Shown piece by piece: positions 17,680 to 26,979 of a stretch of DNA of 64,000 nt. The number at the start of each line of letters is the position of its first letter. The stretch's first letter is position 1. The position numbers were made by a program, and so were the translations under genes. Source of the DNA: Bacteroidales bacterium UBA3743 (lineage in GTDB: Bacteria; Bacteroidota; Bacteroidia; Bacteroidales; Paludibacteraceae); NCBI GenBank assembly GCA_002371265.1, contig DFGT01000039.1, positions 62,001-126,000 on the forward strand, in the 5' to 3' direction. The notes under the pieces were generated by a model. That model was not told where the DNA came from. It saw only the letters and a program-made list of their open reading frames with translations, and did no database searches.

Positions 17680-19056
17680 TTATTTCTTGAATTTTCTCCT
17701 GTATGTGGCATACAAATCCATGATGTCGTCTACATAATCAGCCGTTTCCGAACCACGAAGATATCCGCATTTGACAGATGGCAGATTGTAGTAGTCTGGA
17801 GAAGCCAGCAGCCTGACATATCTCTTCACCACTTTCCACTCAGCTGGATTCTCTCCGTGGAGTTCACACAATGTTTGCGCGTCACGGATATGTCCGAGAC
17901 CGGCGTTATACGCTGCGAGGGTCAGACGGATGCGGTCGTCATTGGTACGCGCGGACTGCATGAGTTGGTATGTGCGGCTGAGGTATTCGATTCCCAACCG
18001 TAGGTTTTCCTCTGGTTCCAACATCGTTTTGGGGTCAGCTCCAAGTGCCAGCATAGTCTCTGTCATTAGCTGCATCAGACCTTTTGCCCCGGCAAAACTT
18101 CCTGCGTTCGGGTTGAAACGTGATTCTGTGTAAGCGATGGCAGACAGGAGACGCCAGTCCCAGATTGTGCTGTCAGCTTGTTTTTTGAAAATAGAGTCGT
18201 AGACGGAAATATGTTTGTCGTCGATGAAGATAGGCACATCTTTTTTTACATCTTTGGCAACCTTCGGCTCGTAGTATTTTGTATATAGTTTGTTGATCGA
18301 CTTTTCGTTGTCTGAGAAATAGCTGTTGATCTCTTTTAGAAGAACTGAATCATTTTTGGCTACAGCCCATGCGTTACGTTGAGGGTGAGACACTTCAAGA
18401 TGAATGTCGAGGTTTCTATAGTAGCGACGTTGAAGCTGGGCGATGTCGTTGTCGCATACCGTCATTTCAATCTCTCCTTTGCTCACCATTTTGATGAGAG
18501 CCTCCTCGTTGTAATCTGTGGAGACGGCGTTGATTTCCATGCCTCCTCCTATTTCGTCGTTAAGGTTGAGCAGACGGTGGTGATATTTTGATCCCTGCAC
18601 CACAGTGATTTTTTTGCCGATTAGGTCGAGCACATCCTGTTTCTGTTTGTTGGACTTCCTCTTCTTCTGCACAATCACCTGATGTGTTATTGTCTCCTTG
18701 TCGACAAAATCCATCTTCTCTTTATTGGCTTTGTTGATCACGACTGGAAATGCCAACACGTCGGCAGAATCGCCAAGCATTGAAATCAGCTCTTCGTTGC
18801 TTTTCGCCACTTTTACCACAAGACGTTTGCCCATCTTTTCCGCCAACCCTTTGCTTAGCTCATAGTCGTATCCCATCTCGTGACCTCCTCGAAGAGTATA
18901 GTATGATGTGGAGCGAGAAATTGTGGCGACACGAAGAATGGAGTCTGGAGTCGACACACACTGATTCTGCGACGAATTTTGGTTGTCCGCCGATTTGTTG
19001 CAACATGTTAGCAACAACAATGTCGATATGAAAGTGACCAATTTTTTCATCTGCAT
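17680..19056 (-). CDS. MltF-like membrane-bound lytic murein transglycosylase (lipoprotein)
   Basis: 458 residues; the ATG at 19050 (MKKLVTF) is an alternative start six bases in. A lipoprotein signal ends at LLTCC. Residues about 40-270 form a periplasmic solute-binding (SBP_bac_3) domain and residues about 300-440 an SLT lysozyme-like domain with catalytic Glu in AIAYTESRFNPNA and the GAKGLMQLM motif. Known of the family: MltF cleaves the MurNAc-GlcNAc bond to give 1,6-anhydro ends during wall turnover, with the SBP domain acting as regulator. It stands alone, divergent from the plus-strand lipoproteins. Confidence 0.9.
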   Translation of the reverse strand: MQMKKLVTFISTLLLLTCCNKSADNQNSSQNQCVSTPDSILRVATISRSTSYYTLRGGHEMGYDYELSKGLAEKMGKRLVVKVAKSNEELISMLGDSADVLAFPVVINKANKEKMDFVDKETITHQVIVQKKRKSNKQKQDVLDLIGKKITVVQGSKYHHRLLNLNDEIGGGMEINAVSTDYNEEALIKMVSKGEIEMTVCDNDIAQLQRRYYRNLDIHLEVSHPQRNAWAVAKNDSVLLKEINSYFSDNEKSINKLYTKYYEPKVAKDVKKDVPIFIDDKHISVYDSIFKKQADSTIWDWRLLSAIAYTESRFNPNAGSFAGAKGLMQLMTETMLALGADPKTMLEPEENLRLGIEYLSRTYQLMQSARTNDDRIRLTLAAYNAGLGHIRDAQTLCELHGENPAEWKVVKRYVRLLASPDYYNLPSVKCGYLRGSETADYVDDIMDLYATYRRKFKK

Positions 19057-19184
19057 CAGTGTTAATTAAATGCAAAATAGCAATAAAATAAATAATGACA
19101 AACAAAAAAATGGAATAATGGTGTTTTTTCTGGACTTAATGAAAATTTTGATGAAAAAAAGGAGCGGAATTTGTAAAGGTTCGT

Positions 19185-19216
19185 TTTGTATTTGTGAAAA
19201 TCTTGCGTTACTTTTG
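19185..19216 (+). promoter_or_regulatory. Promoter of the DUF3298-lipoprotein/rsmG run
   Basis: TTTG at 19185-19188, 20 bases, then TACTTTTG at 19209-19216; the ATG follows at 19245. Good match to the Bacteroides consensus. Confidence 0.7.
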
Positions 19217-19244
19217 TGGAATATAGAACTAAAAATAATATCTG

Positions 19245-20069
19245 ATGACGAATAATATTTTTAAGAATATATTGCTGACTTCGATGTCTGCGGCTTTATG
19301 TTGTTGTTCTGTAGAGAAAAAAGGTGAAACTACAACTGCAGACTCTGGTTTTGCAACTTCTGTTTTGGCTTTCGACACTGTCGGTCATATCTTTTCCGAC
19401 ACTCTTAATCCACAGTTTATGTACTCTTACAATCTTAAAATTCCCAATGAGGGTATATCTCCGTGTGCCGACTCTATTAGATTGTCGATGATCGCTGAAG
19501 CTACTGGCGTTCGTACAAATGATATTCAGCTTGCAAGAGAAAAGAAGATAGCGTCGCTCGCTGTGATGGAAGAAGAAGACGTTGCTGCTTATAGAGGAAT
19601 GTTTTCTTCGTCGGAAACACCTTGCGTATATGAATGCACTGCTGATAAGGTGTTTGAAGATGAAGATATCTACAATTCCGTCTTCACGGCTTATTCTTAT
19701 ATGGGTGGGGCTCATGGATACTACTATGCGGATTTTAAGATTTGGGACAAGACAAATGCGAAGCGATTGTCTCTTGAGGATATTTTCGTAGACGATTCAA
19801 AATCCAAACTTACGGAGATGATCCTTGATACTCTTTGCAGGATGATGGATGTAAAGGGACATGAAAATCTGACTGACGCTGGCATACCTGATGTGAAAGA
19901 TGTCGCTCCAAACAACAGTATATTGGTGTCTGCTGATTCGTTGAGTTTCAACTACAAGCCTTATGAGATCGCTGCTTATGCTGTCGGTCCAATTGAAGTG
20001 AGGTTTTCATTCGCTGATTTGAAACCATTGATGAGAACAGATTCTCCTCTGTATAAATTTGCTGAATAA
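19245..20069 (+). CDS. DUF3298/RsiV-like lipoprotein 1
   Basis: 274 residues. The signal peptide is rich in Cys near its end (ALCCCS), consistent with lipidation near residue 21. The C-terminal half contains YSYMGGAHGYYYADFKIWD and RLSLEDIF, and near the end FNYKPYEIAAYAVGP, the hallmarks of the DUF3298 (RsiV C-terminal-like) domain. In RsiV that domain binds lysozyme, but most Bacteroidota members have no known role. The stop overlaps the next start by one base (TAATG), so the pair is translationally coupled. Confidence 0.75.
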   Translation: MTNNIFKNILLTSMSAALCCCSVEKKGETTTADSGFATSVLAFDTVGHIFSDTLNPQFMYSYNLKIPNEGISPCADSIRLSMIAEATGVRTNDIQLAREKKIASLAVMEEEDVAAYRGMFSSSETPCVYECTADKVFEDEDIYNSVFTAYSYMGGAHGYYYADFKIWDKTNAKRLSLEDIFVDDSKSKLTEMILDTLCRMMDVKGHENLTDAGIPDVKDVAPNNSILVSADSLSFNYKPYEIAAYAVGPIEVRFSFADLKPLMRTDSPLYKFAE

Positions 20070-20959
20070 TGAAGAATTTGTTGATTTATTGTTTTGCAGT
20101 TGCATTTTTTGTGTCTTGCAATACAAAATCTTCCGAAATTTCAGTACCAGATACTGTGGCTGATTCGATACAGATAGTCTTGGACACAGCAGCGAAGGAT
20201 TCCGTCCTTCCTGACACTCCGAAGACTTTGTTGTATGACACTGAGATTTTCATCTATGACACTGCATATTTTGTGGATCCGAATCAGCCGCTGCATAAAT
20301 TTGTGAAATACAAGGCGGTGCTGGCGATGCCTGCAAGAAATGATTCAGATAAGTTGGTGAGAGACATCCGTTTCGACGTGATGAATTTTGCTACAGAGAG
20401 GTTGATGACAGATCCAATCGTCGCGACGACGGGGTATTTCGCTTCTGTCGCCACAAGGTTTAAGACAGAGTTCCGTGCGGCTGACGAATTTTCCAAGAGC
20501 CGTTATTTTGATTGGACTGTGGCGAGATTCACGAAAAACACCTATCAGGATTCCAGACTTTATTGTATGGCGAAAGGTATATATGAAAACACTGGAAGCA
20601 CTCCACTATTTGGATTGTCGTACAGTAACTGGGACAAGAAGTTGAAGGAAAAGGTGGAATACGAAGATCTGTTTTCTGAAAAAGATGTGGAGGATATCCG
20701 TAATGTGCTGGTCGGCTGTATGGTGAAGAAATATGGAGTTGTGAATGAGGATTCGCTTGCTTCGAAGGGTATATCTGTCGAACAAATCGCACCCAGCCGG
20801 AAATTTTTGTTGACGAAGGATACCATTTATTTTGTCTATTCTCCATATGAACTTGGAATGGAAGCGGAAAGAAGTGTCAGAATTCCCGTCGCTAACAAAC
20901 AATTACGTCAATTCATGGACACTACAAAGTCTATTGTGAGATATTTATTAGAAGATTAA
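20069..20959 (+). CDS. DUF3298/RsiV-like lipoprotein 2
   Basis: 296 residues, a diverged paralogue of the gene before it. It has a lipoprotein signal (FFVSCNTK, Cys near residue 17), a Thr/Asp-rich linker, and a C-terminal region with LFGLSYSNWDKKLKEKVEYEDLFSE and IYFVYSPYELGMEAE, again the DUF3298 pattern. The GGAHG segment present in paralogue 1 is missing here. It ends three bases before rsmG, so it is probably in the same transcript. Function unknown. Confidence 0.7.
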   Translation: MKNLLIYCFAVAFFVSCNTKSSEISVPDTVADSIQIVLDTAAKDSVLPDTPKTLLYDTEIFIYDTAYFVDPNQPLHKFVKYKAVLAMPARNDSDKLVRDIRFDVMNFATERLMTDPIVATTGYFASVATRFKTEFRAADEFSKSRYFDWTVARFTKNTYQDSRLYCMAKGIYENTGSTPLFGLSYSNWDKKLKEKVEYEDLFSEKDVEDIRNVLVGCMVKKYGVVNEDSLASKGISVEQIAPSRKFLLTKDTIYFVYSPYELGMEAERSVRIPVANKQLRQFMDTTKSIVRYLLED

Positions 20960-20962
20960 ATT

Positions 20963-21592
20963 ATGGCTGACATATCTATTATAGAAAAATATTTCCCGAA
21001 TCTTTCGGATGTGCAGAAATCTCAGTTTGCAGCCCTGGATGCTCTTTATCAGGACTGGAACTCAAAAATCAATGTGATTTCCCGCAAGGATATGGACAAT
21101 TTTTATGAGCATCATGTGCTTCATTCGTTGGGAATAGCAAAATTCACGGATTTCGCGGATGGCACGGAGATTCTTGACCTTGGTACAGGAGGAGGGTTTC
21201 CGGCAATTCCGTTGGCGATCATTTTCCCTAATGTCTCTTTTCATGCAATTGACGGAGTAGGGAAGAAGATAAAGGTTTTGAATGCGGTGGCTGAGTCGAT
21301 CGGCTTGACGAATATAAAAGGTGAACATTTGCGTGCGGAGGATGTGAAGGCAAAATACGACTATGTGGTGAGTCGTGCAGTGATGCAGATGCCAGACTTG
21401 ATGAAGTTGGCGCGTCCACTATTGAAACCAGTTGCGTCGTCGGCTCTTCCTGTCGGAGTGATAGCATTGAAAGGTGGAGATTTGACAGAAGAATTGAAAC
21501 CATTAGGAAGAAACGCAATGAGCGAATCTCTGACTAACTATTTCGATGAGGAGTTTTTCTCTACAAAGAGTGTGGTGTATGTTATGAAATAA
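20963..21592 (+). CDS. rsmG: 16S rRNA (guanine527-N7)-methyltransferase RsmG
   Basis: 209 residues, normal length. The SAM-binding motif LDLGTGGGFPAIPLAI lies near residue 72, and the N-terminus (NLSDVQKSQFAALDALYQDWNSKINVISRKD) is typical of RsmG/GidB. Known reaction: N7-methylation of G527 in the 530 loop of 16S rRNA; loss can give low-level streptomycin resistance. It is placed in a run with two lipoproteins upstream and pcm five bases downstream. Confidence 0.96.
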   Translation: MADISIIEKYFPNLSDVQKSQFAALDALYQDWNSKINVISRKDMDNFYEHHVLHSLGIAKFTDFADGTEILDLGTGGGFPAIPLAIIFPNVSFHAIDGVGKKIKVLNAVAESIGLTNIKGEHLRAEDVKAKYDYVVSRAVMQMPDLMKLARPLLKPVASSALPVGVIALKGGDLTEELKPLGRNAMSESLTNYFDEEFFSTKSVVYVMK

Positions 21593-21597
21593 TAGTG

Positions 21598-22260
21598 ATG
21601 AATTTTGTAGAAGAACCGAAATTTGCGGCGAGAAGAAGGATGATGGTAGCACAGCTCAAAACAAATAAGTTTGCTTTTGCGGCTGATGTTTTGGATGCAA
21701 TCTCACGAGTGCCACGTCACTTGTTTTGCCAACCGATGTATATAGCTTCAGCCTATGAGGATGTGACGTTGCCCATTGCCGCAAAACAGACGATTTCCCA
21801 GCCATCCACAGTGGCACGACAAATGTCGTTGCTGGAGCTGAAGCCTGGGGAGAAAGTGTTGGAGATAGGCACAGGCAGTGGGTATCAGACCGCTTGCTTG
21901 GAGGCATTAGGAGCGGAGGTTTATTCGATAGAGCGTCAGAAAGTGTTGTATGATCTTACGTCTGCTCTTTTCAAGAAATTGAATGTCAAAGTCAATAATA
22001 TTTGTGGCGACGGTTATCTCGGAATGCCTGAGCATGCCCCGTTTGACAAAATCATAGTGACTGCTGGAGCTTTTCAGTTTCCTCCTAAGCTTATGGCTCA
22101 GTTGAAAGTAGGAGGAATGATGATAATTCCTGTTGAGGATAAGTCGGGAGTCAGCAATATGTATCGGGTGAGACGTGTTGATGAAACTCATTTCGATGTA
22201 GATAAATTAGAAGAATGCAATTTTGTGCCGATGCTAAGTGGCGTCAACAATGCGTTGTAG
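21598..22260 (+). CDS. pcm: Protein-L-isoaspartate O-methyltransferase
   Basis: The frame opens at a GTG (21595), but the adjacent ATG at 21598 is the natural start, giving 220 residues. The motifs VPRHLFCQP, PIAAKQTISQPSTVARQM and the SAM motif VLEIGTGSGYQTACLEAL are those of Pcm. Known role: methylates isoaspartyl residues so that aged proteins can be repaired. It follows rsmG directly. Confidence 0.95.
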   Translation: MNFVEEPKFAARRRMMVAQLKTNKFAFAADVLDAISRVPRHLFCQPMYIASAYEDVTLPIAAKQTISQPSTVARQMSLLELKPGEKVLEIGTGSGYQTACLEALGAEVYSIERQKVLYDLTSALFKKLNVKVNNICGDGYLGMPEHAPFDKIIVTAGAFQFPPKLMAQLKVGGMMIIPVEDKSGVSNMYRVRRVDETHFDVDKLEECNFVPMLSGVNNAL

Positions 22261-22395
22261 CATCTTGACTGAAATCTCTTTGAATAAAATTTAACGGGCT
22301 TCTTAATAAAGATCCAAAATATCTGATAAATATGTTGTTGAAAATATGTAGATGAAATATATGCTTAGAAAAGATGTTTTTGCGAAATCTTTATT

Positions 22396-22403
22396 TATTT
22401 TTG
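22396..22403 (+). promoter_or_regulatory. Candidate -7 box for the C10 peptidase gene
   Basis: TATTTTTG fits TAnnTTTG, with no good -33 TTTG at the right distance. It would give a leader of about 70 bases before the ATG at 22482. Confidence 0.35.
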
Positions 22404-22481
22404 ACAGAAGCGAAAAGCATAAAAGATTTAATTATATTGATTTGTGAACTCGGGTGGAGAACCCCTTAAAAACTTGATGCT

Positions 22482-25097
22482 ATGAAAAAATTAAAGTTAC
22501 TACTGTTTTCTGCGCTTGCACTTGCAACCAACAGCATTTTTGCAGAGTCTAGAACCTTTGATGAGATCCAAACTATAGCGAACAAAACACTTGTCAATTC
22601 TGGCAATGTTTATCTTGCGGATGTCAAAACGGCGAATGGAGACACTGTCTGCTACACATTCAAAGGGAATAACGGTGGATATGCTATTGTCTCAGCAGAT
22701 ACTCGTGTTCCTGGCCTTCTTGCGTATAGCAAAGATGGAGAAATCAATCAGGAGTTGCAGGAAATGCTCAATGTCTTTGTGGAGAATATAGACAAAAACC
22801 GACATCAAAATATAGAGCTCTCTTCGTCGACATCAGAATTGAGAGCGACACGTATTACAGATAGCCCAATTGCACCGTTGCTTAAAAATATCGCGTGGGG
22901 ACAATATGCCCCATTCAACTTGAACGCGCCAACAATAAAAGGTACACAGTCACCTGTTGGTTGCTCGGCTACAGCCATTGCGCAGCTTTTGACATATTAT
23001 CGTTATCCTGCCGCTACTCTTTCCGACATTCCTGCTTACACCACCAAGACTGAAAAAATAGATATCCCAGGTGTGGAAAGGGGAACAAAGTTTGATTGGG
23101 ACAACATATTGGATACGTATGAGGAAGGATACACAGAAGCCCAGGCAAAGGCAGCTTCCGATTTAGTGTCTGTAGTAGACGCTGCTGCAGAAATGGATTA
23201 CGGAGAAGAAGAGAGTGCTTGCTACAAGACATGTGTTGAGGAACTTGTCAATGTGTTTGGCTTTGATCCAGATTTGATTCGCATATCTTATCGTGCCGGC
23301 TATACATTTGAAGAATGGTCGCATCTTATTTACAAAGAGTTGAAAGAAAACCGTCCGGTCCTTATGGCAGGATCTTCGATGACAAAAGGACATAGATTCC
23401 TGTGTGATGGTATAGATGAAAATGGATTGTTCCACATTAATTGGGGATGGAACGGACATTACAATGGCTATTATGATTTGGCAATATTGAATCCAAACAC
23501 CACGACGGAAGTGGGTTCAAGTGAGACAAATGATGGCTATTCTAAAGGTAATTATATCATTTATGGCATTGTGCCAGACAACGGAGTCGCAGATGTTATA
23601 GATAAATCTACGGTGATTGAAGCTGTTGGCGTATCATACGTGTTGTCAGAAAACAAATTTTTTCAGTTCTATTCTTATGTGAACAATTCTCTTGAAGAGA
23701 AAAAAATAAGATTGTCGAGCGGATATATAGATGAAAATGGAAATGTTGTTAATATAGGATTCTCAGAAGATTCAGTAGTGGTCTCTCCTTTCTTTGTCTA
23801 TAATCAGGAACGTGTTTATAACCTAAATGTTTCTGGATTCCAAGAGGGCAAGATTTATAAGGTGGGCTTGATAGAAAGCGAGGATGGAAAAACGTGGATT
23901 CCAAGTGTCGGATTCAACAACGTCAACCTCATGTATACAGTAAAAGATGGGGTGGTGACTGTGGTGGAAGATTATGAGATATCAGCATCTGTTGAGATGA
24001 CAGATTTCAATTCGACTAATCAGTATGCCCATGGCACAATCCATTTGCGTAATACAGGCAGCAGAGAATACTATAATGCTGTTTATCTGTTTACAAATTC
24101 AGTAGATACATTTCCTGAATACAGCTCGTTTGGCTCTTATGTCACAATCGAATCCGAAGATAGTAGTGAGGTGGATTTTAAGTTTGTGCCAATATCAGAC
24201 TCGGTTTATTATTGGTTGACTGATTCTAAAAAGAATGTTCTGACAAAAGGAATCGCTTATAAGAGCAATAAAGAGTTCCGTCTAACAGCCTCGGTTGTGA
24301 TAGACACAACTGACGCAGGAGCATTTGTTTGCCGACTAAAAGTGAAGAATGAGGGAGACGCTTATTATGACAACCTCGTGATTATCACTCTCAATCATGA
24401 AAGCGGATTTTATACCGTCAAGCCACATCTTTATTTGAAGCCTGGAGAGGAGACGACGATCAGCAATATTATCCCTAACGAATTTGAGTATTCACGCTAT
24501 ACGGTCTACGACTGTAATGGAGCTTTGTTGGTGATTGACAATATGGGTGGTGGCTTGGCAAACAGTGGAGAGGTGTCGGTGAACTTTAATTGCAACAGGT
24601 ATAGGAGCTCTGATCAGATAGTGGAGGGCAACCTCATTATCAACAATGGAACATCCGAACAGCATTCGGCGACATATATTCTTGAAATAGACACTACAGG
24701 AAATTTTGATGGCAGAGAGATAGCTTCTTATACTGTTGAAATCCCTGCTCATTCTCTTAAAAATATACCTTTGTCTCTTGCCGTTGGTAGTGATACATGT
24801 AATTTGATCATCTATAAAAAAGGAGATTTGAGAAGACAACGTTACACGGTTATTGCTCAGAAAGACTTTGGAACAGAGATCGCAGAGACGGTGGCGTCAG
24901 ACAATAGTAGCTTGAAAATATGGATAATGGATGGCTCTATTGTGGCTGAGGCTATAGATGATGCATCCCTTCGAATCTCAACGATTGACGGACGTGTCTT
25001 AGTCTCTCGTCGTCTTCATAAGGGTGATATTTTCCGACAGGATTTCCCTTCTGCTATTTATATAGTGAATGGACGAAAGATACTTGTCAGAAAATGA
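22482..25097 (+). CDS. Secreted C10 (streptopain-like) cysteine peptidase with T9SS-like tail
   Basis: 871 residues. Signal peptide 1-22. Residues about 23-100 resemble the Spi/propeptide inhibitory domain. The C10 catalytic domain spans about 125-355: nucleophile Cys161 in PVGCSATAIAQLL, His318 in LFHINWGWNGHYNGYYDL. The remaining 500 residues are beta-rich and end in a 70-residue tail (LRISTIDGRVLVSR ... GRKILVRK) of the type IX sorting-domain style. Known of the family: streptopain, interpain and periodontain degrade host proteins; autoprocessing removes the prodomain. T9SS export is inferred from the tail and from sprA in this window. The substrate is unknown. Confidence 0.9.
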   Translation: MKKLKLLLFSALALATNSIFAESRTFDEIQTIANKTLVNSGNVYLADVKTANGDTVCYTFKGNNGGYAIVSADTRVPGLLAYSKDGEINQELQEMLNVFVENIDKNRHQNIELSSSTSELRATRITDSPIAPLLKNIAWGQYAPFNLNAPTIKGTQSPVGCSATAIAQLLTYYRYPAATLSDIPAYTTKTEKIDIPGVERGTKFDWDNILDTYEEGYTEAQAKAASDLVSVVDAAAEMDYGEEESACYKTCVEELVNVFGFDPDLIRISYRAGYTFEEWSHLIYKELKENRPVLMAGSSMTKGHRFLCDGIDENGLFHINWGWNGHYNGYYDLAILNPNTTTEVGSSETNDGYSKGNYIIYGIVPDNGVADVIDKSTVIEAVGVSYVLSENKFFQFYSYVNNSLEEKKIRLSSGYIDENGNVVNIGFSEDSVVVSPFFVYNQERVYNLNVSGFQEGKIYKVGLIESEDGKTWIPSVGFNNVNLMYTVKDGVVTVVEDYEISASVEMTDFNSTNQYAHGTIHLRNTGSREYYNAVYLFTNSVDTFPEYSSFGSYVTIESEDSSEVDFKFVPISDSVYYWLTDSKKNVLTKGIAYKSNKEFRLTASVVIDTTDAGAFVCRLKVKNEGDAYYDNLVIITLNHESGFYTVKPHLYLKPGEETTISNIIPNEFEYSRYTVYDCNGALLVIDNMGGGLANSGEVSVNFNCNRYRSSDQIVEGNLIINNGTSEQHSATYILEIDTTGNFDGREIASYTVEIPAHSLKNIPLSLAVGSDTCNLIIYKKGDLRRQRYTVIAQKDFGTEIAETVASDNSSLKIWIMDGSIVAEAIDDASLRISTIDGRVLVSRRLHKGDIFRQDFPSAIYIVNGRKILVRK

Positions 25098-25133
25098 GGA
25101 ATGCGGAAGAAGCAATCTCCAATGCACATTGAT

Positions 25134-25172
25134 AAAAAAAGAGCCTTTGGATTCAGTCCAAGGGCTCTTTTT
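25134..25172. terminator. Bidirectional terminator between convergent genes
   Basis: Arms AGAGCCTTTGGA (25140-25151) and TCCAAGGGCTCT (25157-25168) pair with one wobble/mismatch. There is an A-run on the left and a T-run on the right, so it can stop both the peptidase gene and the minus-strand lipoprotein gene. Confidence 0.88.
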
Positions 25173-25211
25173 ATATCTCTGTCCAAAATATCTTGCTTTG
25201 TATTTGAACTT

Positions 25212-26249
25212 TTATTTGCCTTTTTTGAATTTGTTCTTGATTTCAGGATAGTCCAAAAGGAAAGGGAAATCATCCACCACATTGGCATAGACTTTGTAGT
25301 TCTTATTGATTTCCGGAAGCATCTGCAAGAATATAGTTTCAGCATATTCGTTCTTCTTGTTAGAGTATTCCAACGCTTTAGTCAGGAACAGATTCCTGTA
25401 GGAATTGTTACGAAGATAGTTGAACAAAGCTTTGCTTTCACGTTCAGAACATGCATTTGCGTTTCCTAATTCTATATTGTTGAGATACTCTCTCCATAAT
25501 GCTACCGTCATCAAAATGTTCTTTTCCATCTTGTTGACATATTCAGAAGTGACGCAACTGTCTGGCATTTCGGATTCTGGTGACATTGACAGCTGCTGAT
25601 GTAGAATATCCGTAAATTCTTTTGGAGCGTAAATGGAGTCAATCTGCTCCATGGAGAAATCCAAATCGTAGTAGCTTTCCGAGAATTTCACAAGTTTCAA
25701 AGATCTGTCATAGTATTCCTCATGCACGTATGTGTATGGAGTATAGAAACTGTACACATATATGGAGTCTGCCATTTTCTCCAATTTTACCTTACGGGTG
25801 CCCTGCAATGTATGTGTATGTGTGATTGGAATGTAACCCGGCGGCTTTGGCTCTGTCGAATAGATCACTCTGGCATCGGTGTTTACCGAAAGATAGCATC
25901 TTCCTACTGTGTCTGCCTCATTCTCAAACATAATAAGTTCGCCATCCTTTACAAGGAATCTGAATTTACGTTGGTTGAGAATAGTTTTGTGTTGAGATGA
26001 GTAGTAATAGAGTGTTTCGTCTCTATAATGATTTTTCTCATTGTAGATTATTGCCATATAATCCACGTAGTCGTGTCCGTTCTCTCCATCTAGTCTTTTC
26101 TGGAAATAACGGATGTCGACACCATCTTTGAATTCTGGTGCTTCAAGTATATATTGCGGACTTTCCACTTGTTTCTGGTTGCATGATGAAATAGCTGATA
26201 AAACAAGCAGAATAGTCGAAGCTTTTATCAATCTTTTAATCATAATCAT
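25212..26249 (-). CDS. Lipoprotein of unknown function
   Basis: 345 residues; the start may be 26249 or 26243. The signal peptide ends in a lipobox (SAISSC, Cys near residue 23). The mature part is a mixed alpha/beta sequence with many Tyr and Glu residues (YYSSQHKTILNQRKF, YSTEPKPPGYIPITH) and no catalytic motif that I recognise. It has its own full promoter at 26341-26371 and a terminator at 25134-25172, so it is a single-gene unit. I do not recognise the family. Confidence 0.75.
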   Translation of the reverse strand: MIMIKRLIKASTILLVLSAISSCNQKQVESPQYILEAPEFKDGVDIRYFQKRLDGENGHDYVDYMAIIYNEKNHYRDETLYYYSSQHKTILNQRKFRFLVKDGELIMFENEADTVGRCYLSVNTDARVIYSTEPKPPGYIPITHTHTLQGTRKVKLEKMADSIYVYSFYTPYTYVHEEYYDRSLKLVKFSESYYDLDFSMEQIDSIYAPKEFTDILHQQLSMSPESEMPDSCVTSEYVNKMEKNILMTVALWREYLNNIELGNANACSERESKALFNYLRNNSYRNLFLTKALEYSNKKNEYAETIFLQMLPEINKNYKVYANVVDDFPFLLDYPEIKNKFKKGK

Positions 26250-26340
26250 TGCCTTTTCTTGTTAGGACAGCAATTGAAAATGTTATTAGACGTGTTGTTT
26301 AGTACGCCTGTATACGACTTTCATTGTGGTAGTTAATTTG

Positions 26341-26371
26341 CAAAAATAGCATTTTTTTATATTAAGGCAAA
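26341..26371 (-). promoter_or_regulatory. Promoter of the lipoprotein gene at 25212-26249
   Basis: On the minus strand: TTTG (complement of 26368-26371), 19 bases, then TATTTTTG (complement of 26341-26348). Full consensus match. Confidence 0.72.
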
Positions 26372-26384
26372 ATTTAAGTGGTTT

Positions 26385-26975
26385 TTATAAATTTACTACA
26401 ATGGCTTCGTGGTGGATTGCAGGGAGAATCTTCTCTGTCAGGTCTTTCACAAGCATACGCAGACTGGATGTGTTCATGCATGGATGGCATCCGACGTATT
26501 CGCTTCTCAACACATCGCTGTCGATCAGCAATTGCACGGCATTCTCTTTGTCGTTCATCAATCCAAGGACAGATACCGATCCTGGTGTGACGTCGAGGTA
26601 TTTTAGCATCTCTTCTTCTCCAGCAAACGACAACCTGGCAGAATTTATCTGTGCAGACAAGTCCTTGGTCAGGAATTTCTTGTCGCCTGGCATCATTAGA
26701 AGATAGTATTTGGTATGTTGCTTGTTGGTGAGAAACAAATTTTTACAGACGATGGCATGTTTGCTTTTGTCTGCGCTCAAGTCTGCTTTGAATGCTTCAA
26801 GTGGCATACGTTCGAAAGCTGCGTCTATCTCGGCGCACACTTCCATGGTCATTGCTGGCTCATGGTCAAGACGGTCGTATTCAACGCCAAGAGAGTCGAG
26901 CAGGTCGTATACTCTGATTTCTCTGTCGAGTCTGCCGGATAGGTTTTCGGGTCTTCCTTTGTAAATTGTAAGCAT
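26385..26975 (-). CDS. YbaK/ProX-type aminoacyl-tRNA deacylase
   Basis: 196 residues. The family segments are present: VEYDRLDHEPAMTMEVC, KHAIVCKNLFLTNKQHTKYYLLMM, GSVSVLGLMNDKENAVQLLID and VGCHPCMNTSSLRM. This points to the ProXp-ala/YbaK superfamily, which hydrolyses mischarged tRNA such as Ala-tRNAPro in trans. The invariant Lys sits in the KNLFL block. It is the last gene of a tight minus-strand cluster: sanA-like ends five bases before its start. Confidence 0.88.
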   Translation of the reverse strand: MLTIYKGRPENLSGRLDREIRVYDLLDSLGVEYDRLDHEPAMTMEVCAEIDAAFERMPLEAFKADLSADKSKHAIVCKNLFLTNKQHTKYYLLMMPGDKKFLTKDLSAQINSARLSFAGEEEMLKYLDVTPGSVSVLGLMNDKENAVQLLIDSDVLRSEYVGCHPCMNTSSLRMLVKDLTEKILPAIHHEAIVVNL

Positions 26976-26979
26976 AATC

